64,000 nt of DNA from Sphingobacterium spiritivorum (GTDB lineage: Bacteria; Bacteroidota; Bacteroidia; Sphingobacteriales; Sphingobacteriaceae), in NCBI RefSeq assembly GCF_016724845.1, contig NZ_CP068082.1, forward strand, positions 4,030,001 through 4,094,000, given 5' to 3'. Positions within the stretch are counted from its first letter, which is position 1; each line of letters begins with the position of its first letter. The notes under the pieces are model-generated. The model searched no databases. It worked only from the letters and a program-made list of their open reading frames with translations, and was not told the origin of the DNA. Below, in pieces: positions 9,633 to 18,051 of the stretch. Made by a program: the position numbers and the translations under genes.

Positions 9633-9712
9633 TATCTTTGTCGCAGCAAAGGATTCACTTACTGAATATTACTTTAATTCTATACGATTAAAAATCTAAT
9701 GTATTATCTTTG
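9633..9712 (+). promoter_or_regulatory. Two candidate -7 boxes upstream of the ferredoxin gene
   Basis: Two copies of TATCTTTG (TAnnTTTG consensus) occur at 9633-9640 and 9705-9712 in the 161-bp divergent region. Neither has a clean TTTG at the -33 spacing, so the calls rest on the -7 box only. Confidence 0.45.
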
Positions 9713-9754
9713 CAATGCAAAAATAGTTTATTTATCATAATTGAGAGGTTATAA

Positions 9755-10105
9755 ATGGCAATTAAAATTACAGACGAATGTATTAATTGTGGTGCTTGTG
9801 AACCAGAGTGCCCGAATAATGCAATATATGATGCAGGAGTAAGCTGGAAATTTTCGGAAGGAACTTCTTTGGACGGAGTTATCGATTTTGGAGATGGTGT
9901 TACATTGGATGCTAACGAGACACAGGATGCCATATCTAATGAGGTTTATTATATCGTCTCTGATAAGTGTACGGAATGTGTAGGTTTTCATGATGAGCCA
10001 CAGTGTGCAGCGGTATGTCCGGTAGACTGTTGTGTGGATGATGAAGATATCAGAGAGACAGAAGAAGAGTTACTGGCTAAGAAAGCATGGCTTCACGGCG
10101 AATAA
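9755..10105 (+). CDS. 2[4Fe-4S] ferredoxin, Alvin-type
   Basis: A 116-residue electron carrier. The first cluster motif is C9-x2-C12-x2-C15-x3-C19 followed by P. The second is C72-x2-C75-x8-C84-x3-C88-P, and the 8-residue spacer is the mark of Allochromatium-type 2[4Fe-4S] ferredoxins. An unusually long acidic insertion of about 45 residues separates the motifs, and extra Cys92-Cys93 follow. The C-terminus is acidic. Such proteins have low potentials. It is divergent from the LuxC-like reductase, a neighbourhood I know as recurrent in this phylum, so a shared pathway is plausible. Confidence 0.92.
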   Translation: MAIKITDECINCGACEPECPNNAIYDAGVSWKFSEGTSLDGVIDFGDGVTLDANETQDAISNEVYYIVSDKCTECVGFHDEPQCAAVCPVDCCVDDEDIRETEEELLAKKAWLHGE

Positions 10106-10130
10106 TAAAGATTTTATCTATTTGTATATA

Positions 10131-10163
10131 AAAGGCTTATTTCTAATGGGATAAGCCTTTTTT
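10131..10163 (+). terminator. Terminator after the ferredoxin gene
   Basis: A 10-bp perfect stem (AAAGGCTTAT with ATAAGCCTTT, 10-base loop) is followed by T residues, 25 bp past the stop codon. Confidence 0.9.
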
Positions 10164-10231
10164 GTTGGCCCTTGTTTTTATCGACTTGCGATAAAATAAT
10201 GTACAGTAAAAGGGATAATCCGCGAATAAAG

Positions 10232-10262
10232 TTTGTCGGTACTGCCATATTTTTTATTTTTG
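10232..10262 (+). promoter_or_regulatory. Bacteroidota-type promoter of the DAACS symporter gene
   Basis: TTTG at 10232-10235 and TATTTTTG at 10255-10262 are separated by 19 bp, which matches the TTTG-N19/20-TAnnTTTG consensus for the primary sigma factor of this phylum. The start codon follows 28 bp later. Confidence 0.7.
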
Positions 10263-10290
10263 TTCATTAAATAACCTTAATAAATACTGA

Positions 10291-11727
10291 ATGTTTAAAT
10301 CAAAAATGGGTCTTTTGACCTTTGCAGTTCTTTCAATAGCCACTATATTAACAGTTCTCTACGAATTTAATTGGGTGAGTATTTCTCCTGATGTAATGAT
10401 GGTAGTTCGGTGGGTTGTTGGGGTTGTTTTAGTTATTAATGCTTTTCAACGTAAGAATCTAACTTCATGGATTCTTACCTGTATGATTCTCGGAATTTTT
10501 GTAGGAATTGATTTTCCTAATTTTGCAATTGCCTTACAGCCTTTGAGCAAAGGATTTATCAAATTGGTAAAAACTATTGTAGGACCTATTCTATTTGCGA
10601 CATTAGTCTACGGGATTGCGGGACATTCGGATTTGAAGCAGGTAGGTCGTATGGCCTGGAAATCCATGCTTTATTTCTTTTGTGCTACTACCTGTGCTAT
10701 TTTTATAGGTCTGGCAGCTATCAATATTACACATGCCGGTGTAGGTATAGATATACAGCATATGCCCCATGAAGAGCTTCCTGTAAAGAAAGAAAATCCG
10801 GATCAGAACTCATTGAATCATTTGCCGGAGAGTGTACACGGAGTATATAAGTTTACTGCATTTTTCAGAGATTTGTTTCCGGAAAATATTGTAAAATCAG
10901 TGTATGAAAATCAGGTCTTACAGATTGTGGTGTTCTCCGTACTGTTTGGTATAGGTCTGGCTTTGGTAGAAGAAAAGAAACGAAAGCCGCTGGTAAACTT
11001 TACGGAAAGTCTTTCTGAAGCTATGTTTAAGTTTACCAATATCATCATGTATTTTGCTCCGGTCGGAGTGGGGGCAGCGATGGCTTATACTGTCGGGCAT
11101 CTCGGAGTGGATATACTCAAGAATCTGTTTATGCTGCTGGCAACACTGTATATGGCGCTCATATTCTTTTTGCTTTTGGTATTACTTCCGGTGGCATTAT
11201 ACCTGAAAATACCTGTTCTGAAGTTTATTAATGCAATCAAGGAACCTGTGTCCATTGCTTTCGCAACGACCAGTTCGGATGCGGCATTGCCTAAGGCAAT
11301 GAGTGCTATGGAGCGCTTTGGTGTTCCTCGTCGTATCGTTTCCTTTGTAATTCCTACAGGATATAGTTTCAATCTGGATGGGACTTCACTTTATCTGTCT
11401 CTGGCTGCTATTTTTGTGGCACAGGCAGCAGGTATGCATTTATCATTCGGACAACAGTTGATGATTGCGTTTACGCTGATGATTACCTCCAAGGGCGTAG
11501 CTGCGGTACCTCGTGCATCGCTGATTATCCTGATTGCTACAGCAGATCAGTTTGGTCTTCCGGTATTTGTCATTGCCGCTATATTAGGTATTGATGAGTT
11601 AATGGATATGGCCCGTACATCTGTCAATGTGATCGGTAACTGTCTGGCTACTGTCGTTGTTGCGAAGTGGGAAGGGGAATTTGATGAAGATGCGCCTTAT
11701 CGTACCGATGATCCGGACGCACTTTAG
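10291..11727 (+). CDS. Dicarboxylate/amino acid:cation symporter (DAACS family)
   Basis: Inner-membrane Na+ or H+ coupled transporter of 478 residues related to GltP/DctA. An N-terminal extension with two extra hydrophobic segments (about 8-52) comes before the family core. The serine-rich re-entrant loop is ATTSSDAALPKA, the TM7 motif is SFNLDGTSLY (NMDGT in most homologues) and the second loop is KGVAAVPRASL. The substrate (glutamate, aspartate or C4-dicarboxylate) cannot be told from these motifs alone. It is monocistronic, with its own promoter and terminator. Confidence 0.92.
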   Translation: MFKSKMGLLTFAVLSIATILTVLYEFNWVSISPDVMMVVRWVVGVVLVINAFQRKNLTSWILTCMILGIFVGIDFPNFAIALQPLSKGFIKLVKTIVGPILFATLVYGIAGHSDLKQVGRMAWKSMLYFFCATTCAIFIGLAAINITHAGVGIDIQHMPHEELPVKKENPDQNSLNHLPESVHGVYKFTAFFRDLFPENIVKSVYENQVLQIVVFSVLFGIGLALVEEKKRKPLVNFTESLSEAMFKFTNIIMYFAPVGVGAAMAYTVGHLGVDILKNLFMLLATLYMALIFFLLLVLLPVALYLKIPVLKFINAIKEPVSIAFATTSSDAALPKAMSAMERFGVPRRIVSFVIPTGYSFNLDGTSLYLSLAAIFVAQAAGMHLSFGQQLMIAFTLMITSKGVAAVPRASLIILIATADQFGLPVFVIAAILGIDELMDMARTSVNVIGNCLATVVVAKWEGEFDEDAPYRTDDPDAL

Positions 11728-11750
11728 TCGTCATTCTGAATATAATAGAG

Positions 11751-11780
11751 AAAGGACTCGTACGCAACGGGTCCTTTTTT
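11751..11780 (+). terminator. Terminator after the symporter gene
   Basis: A 10-bp stem with one T-G pair (AAAGGACTCG with CGGGTCCTTT) runs into seven T, about 25 bp after the stop codon. Confidence 0.9.
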
Positions 11781-11833
11781 TATGGATATATTGCAAATGT
11801 GGCCTGTCAGCAATGTAACAAATGCTACACGAT

Positions 11834-11862
11834 AACGTTTTCGGAAATTGTGCAAACGTTTG
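11834..11862. promoter_or_regulatory. Possible LacI-type operator upstream of GH20
   Basis: The perfect palindrome CAAACGTTTG lies at 11853-11862, with a second AACGTTT at 11834-11840, 21 bp (two helical turns) upstream. CG-centred palindromes of this form are typical of LacI/PurR-family sites. No LacI-type regulator is present in the window, so this is tentative. Confidence 0.35.
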
Positions 11863-11940
11863 TGTGAAGCGAACTCAGGGACATAATTGATATATTTAAA
11901 GAATGTTAAACCAGATTATAAGTCCTAACTGTGATTATCT

Positions 11941-13548
11941 ATGCGTAAATATTTGATTTTTAGCTTTCTTTTATGCTTTACATGCGTATGCGCTGCACAG
12001 GTACAGAATAGTATCCGGATTATACCGCAGCCACAATCTGTGCTGATCGGAGACGGTTTTTTGAAATTGCAGCAGTCTGCGAATATCTGGTCTTCAGGTA
12101 CACAATTTGCAGGTGCTTTGCAATATCTTCAGCGGGAGATATTGAAAAATAAATCAGCCACCTGGTTCAGAAGTGACGACTACAATAAAGCGCTTATTCA
12201 TTTTATATCAGATACGAAAGTGTCTGAGGAAGGTTATGTAATCCGTGTCGCTAAAGATAAAGTAGAGATACGTGCATCTACGGGTAATGGAGCATTATAC
12301 GGGGCGGTTAGTTTACTTCAGATGATCCTCACGACTTCTTCCAAGGTAATGGAACTGCCTTATTGTGAAATTAAAGATCAGCCTGCATATGGCTGGCGTG
12401 GTTTTATGCTGGATGAGTCAAGGCATTTCTTTGGGAAGCAAAAGGTCAAATCCTTACTCGATTGGATGGCTTTTTATAAACTGAATAAATTTCACTGGCA
12501 TCTGACAGATGAACCTGCATGGCGTCTCGAAATATTGCGTTATCCTTTGCTTACCCTGGTCGGGGGAGTAGGATCGTTTACGAATGCCACTGCAGCAGCG
12601 CAGTATTATCAGCAAGCGGATATAGAGGAGATTGTACGCTATGCGGCCGATCGTAATATCGAAGTAATTCCGGAGATAGATATGCCTGGACATGCCACCG
12701 CTGCTAACCGGGCTTATCCGCAATACAGCGGAGGTGGAAATGATAAACACCCTGATTTTACATTTCATCCGGGTGAAGAAGGTACCTACGGATATCTGAA
12801 CCATATCCTCAAAGAAGCAAATGTGCTTTTTCCCGCCCGGATGTTACATCTCGGAGGAGATGAAGTCTCTTTCGGGAGTGAAGCATGGAACAATGATGCA
12901 CAAATTAAGGAACTGAAAGCTAAATATCAGCTGGCGGATAACAAGCAGGTGGAAACCTATTTTATGCGCCGTATGGCAGATAGCGTTTATAGTATGGGAG
13001 CTAAGGTGCTGGCATGGGATGAGATGGCTGATGCCGGATTGCCCAAGGATAAGACCATCCTGATGTGGTGGCGCCATGACAAGCCGGATCAGTTGACAAC
13101 AGTGCTTCAAAACGGATATCCTGCCATATTATGTCCACGTCTTCCGCTTTATTTTGATTTTGTACAGGAAGAGAGTCACCGGTACGGACGTAAATGGGGT
13201 AAAGGTTTCAATGCTCTTTCAGATGTGTATCATTTCCGCCCGTCAAAATACGATTCATTGACAGTACGCAAAGATCAGATATTGGGAATACAGGCGAATC
13301 TCTGGACAGAGACTGTAACCAATACGAATCGTCTGGATTATCTGATTTTTCCGAGACTTGCAGCTATGGCAGAAGTCGCATGGAGTACAGATAAAGTGAA
13401 GAGCTTTGACCGTTTTTGCGATTACCTTCCCGCTCATCTCAAATTGTACAGGGCAGCAGATCTGTATTATTTTGATCCTTTTAATAAGACCAATCCGGAG
13501 CCTGTCGTTTACAAAACACAGCGCGCCTATATCGATAACCCTGAATAA
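11941..13548 (+). CDS. Beta-N-acetylhexosaminidase, GH20
   Basis: Secreted exo-hydrolase of 535 residues that removes terminal beta-GlcNAc/GalNAc. A signal peptide (KYLIFSFLLCFTCVCAAQ) is followed by the GH20b-like alpha/beta domain (about 30-145). The (beta/alpha)8 catalytic domain begins with YGWRGFMLDESRHFF and FHWHLTDEPAWRLE. The catalytic Asp-Glu pair is in LHLGGDEVSFG (D307, E308), which works by substrate-assisted catalysis. There is no C-terminal carbohydrate-binding domain. It is followed after 2 bp by a GH29 fucosidase gene, so the two are co-translated and probably act on the same fucosylated glycan. Confidence 0.95.
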   Translation: MRKYLIFSFLLCFTCVCAAQVQNSIRIIPQPQSVLIGDGFLKLQQSANIWSSGTQFAGALQYLQREILKNKSATWFRSDDYNKALIHFISDTKVSEEGYVIRVAKDKVEIRASTGNGALYGAVSLLQMILTTSSKVMELPYCEIKDQPAYGWRGFMLDESRHFFGKQKVKSLLDWMAFYKLNKFHWHLTDEPAWRLEILRYPLLTLVGGVGSFTNATAAAQYYQQADIEEIVRYAADRNIEVIPEIDMPGHATAANRAYPQYSGGGNDKHPDFTFHPGEEGTYGYLNHILKEANVLFPARMLHLGGDEVSFGSEAWNNDAQIKELKAKYQLADNKQVETYFMRRMADSVYSMGAKVLAWDEMADAGLPKDKTILMWWRHDKPDQLTTVLQNGYPAILCPRLPLYFDFVQEESHRYGRKWGKGFNALSDVYHFRPSKYDSLTVRKDQILGIQANLWTETVTNTNRLDYLIFPRLAAMAEVAWSTDKVKSFDRFCDYLPAHLKLYRAADLYYFDPFNKTNPEPVVYKTQRAYIDNPE

Positions 13549-13550
13549 TA

Positions 13551-15059
13551 ATGAATATGAAAAACAAATTGTATATAGCCTTACTGGCTGGTGCAGGTTT
13601 GCTCAGTACGCTTTCAGCACACGCACAATGGACCGGCCCTAAGGAAAAACCAAAAGAAAGAATCGAAGTCAAATACGGACCGTTAACACCTGCTCATCGT
13701 ACGGATGAGGCTATGGAGCGTTTTCGCCAGTATGGTCTGGGACAGTTTATCCATTGGGGATTGTATGCTATTCCCGGAAATGAGTGGGAAGGAGTAAGTG
13801 CACGGGGTGGCGCCGCGGCATCCGAATGGATACGCACATGGGGCGGATCTACTGCACCTAAAGATTGGAAAAATACATATGACAATCTTTACAAGCAGTT
13901 TAATCCTAAAGACTTTGATGCCAGACAGTGGGCAAAGCAGGCAAAAGATATGGGAGCCCGATACGTGATCTTCACGACCAAACATCATGACGGATTTGCA
14001 TTGTGGCCTACAAAATATACAGATTATAATATTACAAAATCGCCTTATAAGAAAGATATCGTAAAGCAGGTAGTGGATGCATACACAGCTGAAGGTATTG
14101 ATGTGTATTTGTATTTTTCTATTCTGGAATGGAATAATCCTGACTATATGGGGAAAGAACCTAAAACGGAAGAAGAGAAGGCAAAGTATGCGAAGTTTCT
14201 GACGTATACTAAAAATCAATTACTCGAATTGTTGAAAAACTATCCGCAGATAAAGGGATTTTGGTTTGACGGTACCTGGGATCAGTCCTGGATCAAGAGC
14301 TATGATTTTACCTATAAGCTGGAGAAAGAATTACGTGAAAAACATCCCGGTCTGATTATCGGCAGCCGTTTTCGGAATGATGAATTCGGAAAGCGTCATT
14401 TTGATTCAAACGGAGATATGTTAGGTGACTATGAACAAGGTTGGGAACGTAAACTGCCTGAAGAATACAGCTGGCTGGAAGGCCGGGACTGGGATTGTGT
14501 CATGACTATTCCGCCTAATGGTTGGGGATATATGAAAGACTGGACGGGATTATACACCAAGACTTCGGATGATCTTATTGATATGCTTATGCATTCTGTA
14601 TCTATGGGGGGTAATTTTGTACTCAACTTTGGTCCTGATGGCAACGGTAAAATGCATCCGGGAGAAGATAAATTGGCGAAAGAGCTGGGCGATTGGATGA
14701 AGATCAATTCTGAGGCGGTATATGGTGTCAGATATGCCGGACTTTCACCTTCTAAATACGGATACTTTACACGTAAAAATGAGCAGGTGTACCTGACTGT
14801 GTTTAACAGACCTGTTAATAATATTGTACGCATAGCTATCGATAAGAAGGCTACCGAAATACCTGCCAGTGCTTCTTTATTGATCAATGGTCAGTCGTTA
14901 GAATTAAAACGCAGTGATATCGGATTGGATCTGGATAAGAATGCCTATTTTGATGTTATTCTGCCTAAAGATTTCCAATCCGAGAAGCCTTTTGTTATTA
15001 AGATCGCTACTGTAAAAGGTGGTGTCAAAACGGATAAACTTATGGACGCTAAAATGTAA
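13551..15059 (+). CDS. Alpha-L-fucosidase, GH29
   Basis: Secreted 502-residue fucosidase. A signal peptide (NKLYIALLAGAGLLSTLSAHAQ) precedes the catalytic barrel with FGLGQF-like YGLGQFIHWGLYAIPGNEW, the VIFTTKHHDGFALW strand (substrate-binding His pair) and GFWFDGTWD carrying the probable nucleophile Asp near residue 240. The acid/base residue is not conserved across GH29 and is not assigned. A C-terminal beta-sandwich follows from about residue 400. It is 2 bp behind the GH20 gene. A strong terminator follows. Confidence 0.94.
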   Translation: MNMKNKLYIALLAGAGLLSTLSAHAQWTGPKEKPKERIEVKYGPLTPAHRTDEAMERFRQYGLGQFIHWGLYAIPGNEWEGVSARGGAAASEWIRTWGGSTAPKDWKNTYDNLYKQFNPKDFDARQWAKQAKDMGARYVIFTTKHHDGFALWPTKYTDYNITKSPYKKDIVKQVVDAYTAEGIDVYLYFSILEWNNPDYMGKEPKTEEEKAKYAKFLTYTKNQLLELLKNYPQIKGFWFDGTWDQSWIKSYDFTYKLEKELREKHPGLIIGSRFRNDEFGKRHFDSNGDMLGDYEQGWERKLPEEYSWLEGRDWDCVMTIPPNGWGYMKDWTGLYTKTSDDLIDMLMHSVSMGGNFVLNFGPDGNGKMHPGEDKLAKELGDWMKINSEAVYGVRYAGLSPSKYGYFTRKNEQVYLTVFNRPVNNIVRIAIDKKATEIPASASLLINGQSLELKRSDIGLDLDKNAYFDVILPKDFQSEKPFVIKIATVKGGVKTDKLMDAKM

Positions 15060-15093
15060 GTGACCGTTATACCGGACTTTTGAATAGTGATGG

Positions 15094-15130
15094 GCCAGAT
15101 TTGAATATGTTCAAATCTGGCTCTTTTATT
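15094..15130 (+). terminator. Terminator after the GH20-GH29 operon
   Basis: A 12-bp perfect stem (GCCAGATTTGAA with TTCAAATCTGGC, loop TATG) is followed by a T-rich stretch. Confidence 0.93.
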
Positions 15131-15163
15131 TATTCTCTAAGTGAAGATAGGATCATCTCTCCT

Positions 15164-15841
15164 GCGTCAGTTGGTGTCCCCACCAACTGTATAACACACT
15201 ACGATCTTGTTAGCTTTTTCTGGCGCAAGCATATTGCTTGTGCCGCTATAGGCGTCTGTTGGAGTCTACATCAGCAGTCTGCTATACAGATAGGATTATT
15301 AACCTCTCTGCCCTTCGGGCATCTCTCCTTAGCAAGGAGAGAATTAATCCGGTTTAACCGTTTGACTTTTTCTGACGTAAGTATGTTGCTTGTGTCTTTT
15401 TCAATAATAGCAAGCTCTCTTTTTGCGTCAGTTGGTGTTCTCACCAACTGTATAACACACTACGGTCTTGTTAGCCTTCTCTGGCGCAAGCATATTGCTT
15501 GTGCCCCTATAGGTTGCCGGTGTGGATAGCAGTCAACGCAGTTGGTGCGTCTGTTGGAGTCTACATCAGCAGTCTGCTATACAGATAGGATTATTAACCT
15601 CTCTGCCCTTCGGGCATCTCTCCTTAGCAAGGAGAGAATTAATCCGGTTTAACCGTTTGACTTTTTCTGACGTAAGTATGTTGCTTGTGTCTTTTTCAAT
15701 AATAGCAAGCTCTCTTTTTGCGTCAGTTGGTGTCCTCACCAACTGTATAACACACTACGGTCTTGTTAGCCTTCTCTGGCGCAAGCATATTGCTTGTGCC
15801 GCTATAGGTTGCCGGTGTGGACAGCAGTCAACGCAGTTGGT
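15164..15841. repeat. Hairpin-rich tandem repeat array, 295-bp unit
   Basis: The unit from 15252 to 15546 is repeated almost exactly at 15547-15841, and a partial copy precedes it at 15164-15251, offset by 261 bp because it lacks a 34-bp segment. Each unit carries several hairpins: arms CAGTTGGTG/CACCAACTG (15168-15189, 15429-15450, 15724-15745) with loops TCCC, TTCT and TCCT; arms GGCGCAAGCA/TGCTTGTGCC; GCCC-TTC-GGGC; TCTCCTT-AGC-AAGGAGA; and GACGTAAGTA/TGCTTGTGTC with three wobbles. Long open frames cross the array but have repeat-derived sequence and are not genes. Related hairpins recur near 24.4-24.95 kb. Confidence 0.9.
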
Positions 15842-15882
15842 TGAAAAGGAGAGAAGAGTAGTCCGGTCAAACTTCGTAAGTT

Positions 15883-17370
15883 TTACTGCTGAGATAGTAC
15901 AGCCTGATGAAGTATCGCTATACTTTCTTCCATTTCTTCGATTGTAAAATGTCCAAAACCGAGTCGTGTAGCTGTAAGTGATGAATTTTGGTATAGTAGT
16001 GTGCGCGGGATAAAAAGATTGTTTCTGGCACAGGAGCGGCTTAATTGCAGGAGATTGATCGGCTGTTTCCAGGTCGCCCATACAGCAAGTCCTCCCGAAG
16101 GTTTTCTGAAATCCAGATATTCATGCAGCTGTTGTTCCAGAAGGGAAGTGAAATAATCTCTGCGCTCCTGATATACTTTAAGCGATTTTTTGAGGTAGCG
16201 ATGAATATCTCCTTCTTCTATCATTTCTCCCAGGACCTGTTCCATCATAATATCCCCTTGTCGGTCAATAATACCCAGATGTTTTCGCATTTCAATCATC
16301 AGATTTTGCGGAGCAACAATAAAACCTGTCCGGAATCCCGGTGCCAGAGATTTGCCAAAAGAACCGATATAGACGACCATACCATTTGTATCGGCACTGG
16401 CTAAGGGAAGTACAGGAGCTTTGTCGTAGTGAAAGTCATAGTCATAATCGTCTTCCAGTATAATAAATCCGAATTGGGAGGCCAGATCTAACAATGCAAT
16501 ACGACGCTCTGCACTGAGGGTGACTGTAGTAGGATAGTGGTGGTGAGGTGTGATATACAGCATGCGTACCCGTTGTCGTTCACATATTTCCCGGACGGCA
16601 TCCACATCTATACCTTCTTGGTCTATAGGTACAGACATAATATGTGCTCCGGATTTTTGAAAGATCATATTGACCGAAAAATAACTCATCTCACCCACTA
16701 ATACTATTTCTCCAGCAGAAAGCAGAATTTCAGACACAATGTATACACTCATTTCTGTGCTGCGTGTGATCAGAATATTATCTTTTGAAATATGCAGACC
16801 ACGGGACAGATTGAGGTAATTGGATAAATTCTTTTTGAAATATTCGCTTCCGTCATGATTGTAGTACCCTAATTTCTTACGGTTGCTCTTACGTTTCAGA
16901 TTGGCACTGTATAAACTGGAAAGATGGTCTATCTGTGTAAGCCGTATATCTGGTATACCGTCATTAAAGACATATTCACAGGCTGAATGTTCAAATGGAT
17001 TGTCCAGTAGAATAGATTTTCGGAATGAATATCCGGTAGAAGAGGGGTATACGGCAAGTTGATTTTGTTGGGCAGACCGGATTTTCTGAGGTTTATCATC
17101 GGATTTGGCGAGCACAAATGTGCCTTGGTTAGGACGCATTTCCACCCAGCCTTGTGCGTGTAATTCGTCGTAGGCAGCGACTATGGTGTTTCTGTGGATC
17201 TGCAGTAAGTTTCCTAAAGTCCGGGTGCCGGGCAATTTAGTTCCTGCAGTCAGAAAACCTCGTTGTATAGCATTTATCAGTTGATTACTGATCTGTAAGT
17301 ATACAGAACTGTCTAAATTTCGATCAATTTGAATAAAACTTTGATATGGAACACTAACCGGACTAGCCAT
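15883..17370 (-). CDS. MocR/PdxR-type GntR regulator with aminotransferase domain
   Basis: A 495-residue transcription factor. The N-terminal winged helix (about 20-90) has the GntR pattern with TRTLGNLLQIHRNTIVAAYDEL. The rest is a fold type I aminotransferase domain: LEDDYDYDF at 305-313 and the PLP-binding GSFGKSLAPGFRTGF with Lys340. Such proteins bind DNA and sense PLP or amino compounds. Known relatives control PLP, GABA or taurine genes. This one is divergent from the biotin operon with only 69 bp between the start codons, so control of biotin genes is the natural hypothesis. BioR is also a GntR protein but lacks this domain. Confidence 0.92.
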   Translation of the reverse strand: MASPVSVPYQSFIQIDRNLDSSVYLQISNQLINAIQRGFLTAGTKLPGTRTLGNLLQIHRNTIVAAYDELHAQGWVEMRPNQGTFVLAKSDDKPQKIRSAQQNQLAVYPSSTGYSFRKSILLDNPFEHSACEYVFNDGIPDIRLTQIDHLSSLYSANLKRKSNRKKLGYYNHDGSEYFKKNLSNYLNLSRGLHISKDNILITRSTEMSVYIVSEILLSAGEIVLVGEMSYFSVNMIFQKSGAHIMSVPIDQEGIDVDAVREICERQRVRMLYITPHHHYPTTVTLSAERRIALLDLASQFGFIILEDDYDYDFHYDKAPVLPLASADTNGMVVYIGSFGKSLAPGFRTGFIVAPQNLMIEMRKHLGIIDRQGDIMMEQVLGEMIEEGDIHRYLKKSLKVYQERRDYFTSLLEQQLHEYLDFRKPSGGLAVWATWKQPINLLQLSRSCARNNLFIPRTLLYQNSSLTATRLGFGHFTIEEMEESIAILHQAVLSQQ

Positions 17371-17439
17371 AATATAAAAACTGGTACATATTTAATGTCC
17401 GGCAAGATACTACATTTGACCCAAATTAAAGAGTTCGAT
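17371..17439 (+). promoter_or_regulatory. Promoter region of the biotin operon
   Basis: The 69-bp divergent spacer holds TACATTTG at 17410-17417, a good TAnnTTTG -7 box that puts transcription start near 17424 and supports the ATG at 17440. No TTTG is seen at -33, which may mean activator dependence. A near-palindrome CTGGTACAT...ATGTCCGG (17381-17402) is a candidate operator. No BirA-type operator is recognised. Confidence 0.5.
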
Positions 17440-18051
17440 ATGTACAATCTACTTCAACACATTGTGGATAATGATGTGCTTCATGCGAAATGGCTGAATA
17501 CGCTTTCCTTTATGGAAAATGCAGGAGCGCGAAAAATATCTGCCTGTGAACATACAACAGATGTAAATCTGATACAACTAAAACATGCCGCTGAAGAGCA
17601 TCGTCATGCCTATTATCTCAAAAAGCAGATTGCGAAGACTAATATCCATACTTGTAAAACATACAGGGGTGAAGAGCTTATTGCCTCAGCCTGTACACGG
17701 CATTATCTGCAACAGTTGGATATACATGCCTGCCGTTACCTCAAAAATACCTTTGGTTTACGGGATAATGAACTCAAATACGCAGCTTATTTATTTGTGA
17801 CATATGCAATTGAAGTGCGCGCAGATGATTTATATCCGATTTATCAGCAGGTACTGGATGCATCCAAGAGTAAGGTTATGGTCAAATCTATTATTCTGGA
17901 AGAAGAGGGACATCTGGAAGAAATGATCCATCAGTTGGAAGGCTTTGCATCCGACTGGGAAGTACATGCCAAGAAGATACAGGATCTGGAACAGCAATTA
18001 TTCGAAGAATGGGTAGCAGCCATAGCGCTGGATGTAAAGCATGATAAATAG
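17440..18051 (+). CDS. Ferritin-like diiron-carboxylate protein of the biotin operon
   Basis: A 203-residue, mostly helical soluble protein. The ligand pattern of ferritin-like diiron oxygenases is complete: Glu26 in FMENAGARK, E53-x-x-H56 in AAEEHRHA, Glu125 in YAIEVRADD and E155-x-x-H158 in ILEEEGHLEE. The helix pairs have a 27- and a 30-residue spacing. The specific family is not recognised. The stop overlaps the bioF start by 11 bp, so it is translationally coupled to biotin synthesis. The ATG at 17440 is chosen because the -7 box lies at 17410; longer starts at 17395 (ATG) and 17329 (TTG) would lie upstream of the transcript. An oxidative step in pimeloyl supply is possible but not shown. 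Confidence 0.75.
   Translation: MYNLLQHIVDNDVLHAKWLNTLSFMENAGARKISACEHTTDVNLIQLKHAAEEHRHAYYLKKQIAKTNIHTCKTYRGEELIASACTRHYLQQLDIHACRYLKNTFGLRDNELKYAAYLFVTYAIEVRADDLYPIYQQVLDASKSKVMVKSIILEEEGHLEEMIHQLEGFASDWEVHAKKIQDLEQQLFEEWVAAIALDVKHDK

Noticed and set aside
11941-15059. GH20-GH29 as a full polysaccharide utilisation locus
   Set aside because: There is no susC/susD pair or regulator next to it; it is a two-gene hydrolase operon.
15080-15947. Long plus-strand open frames of 141-149 codons in the repeat array
   Set aside because: They consist of the repeat itself, with the same peptide segment in both, and have no family similarity. The 295-bp hairpin-rich unit explains them.
17329-17440. Longer starts for the diiron protein (TTG at 17329, ATG at 17395)
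   Set aside because: They lie upstream of the TACATTTG -7 box or overlap the divergent MocR start; the ATG at 17440 gives a clean N-terminal helix.
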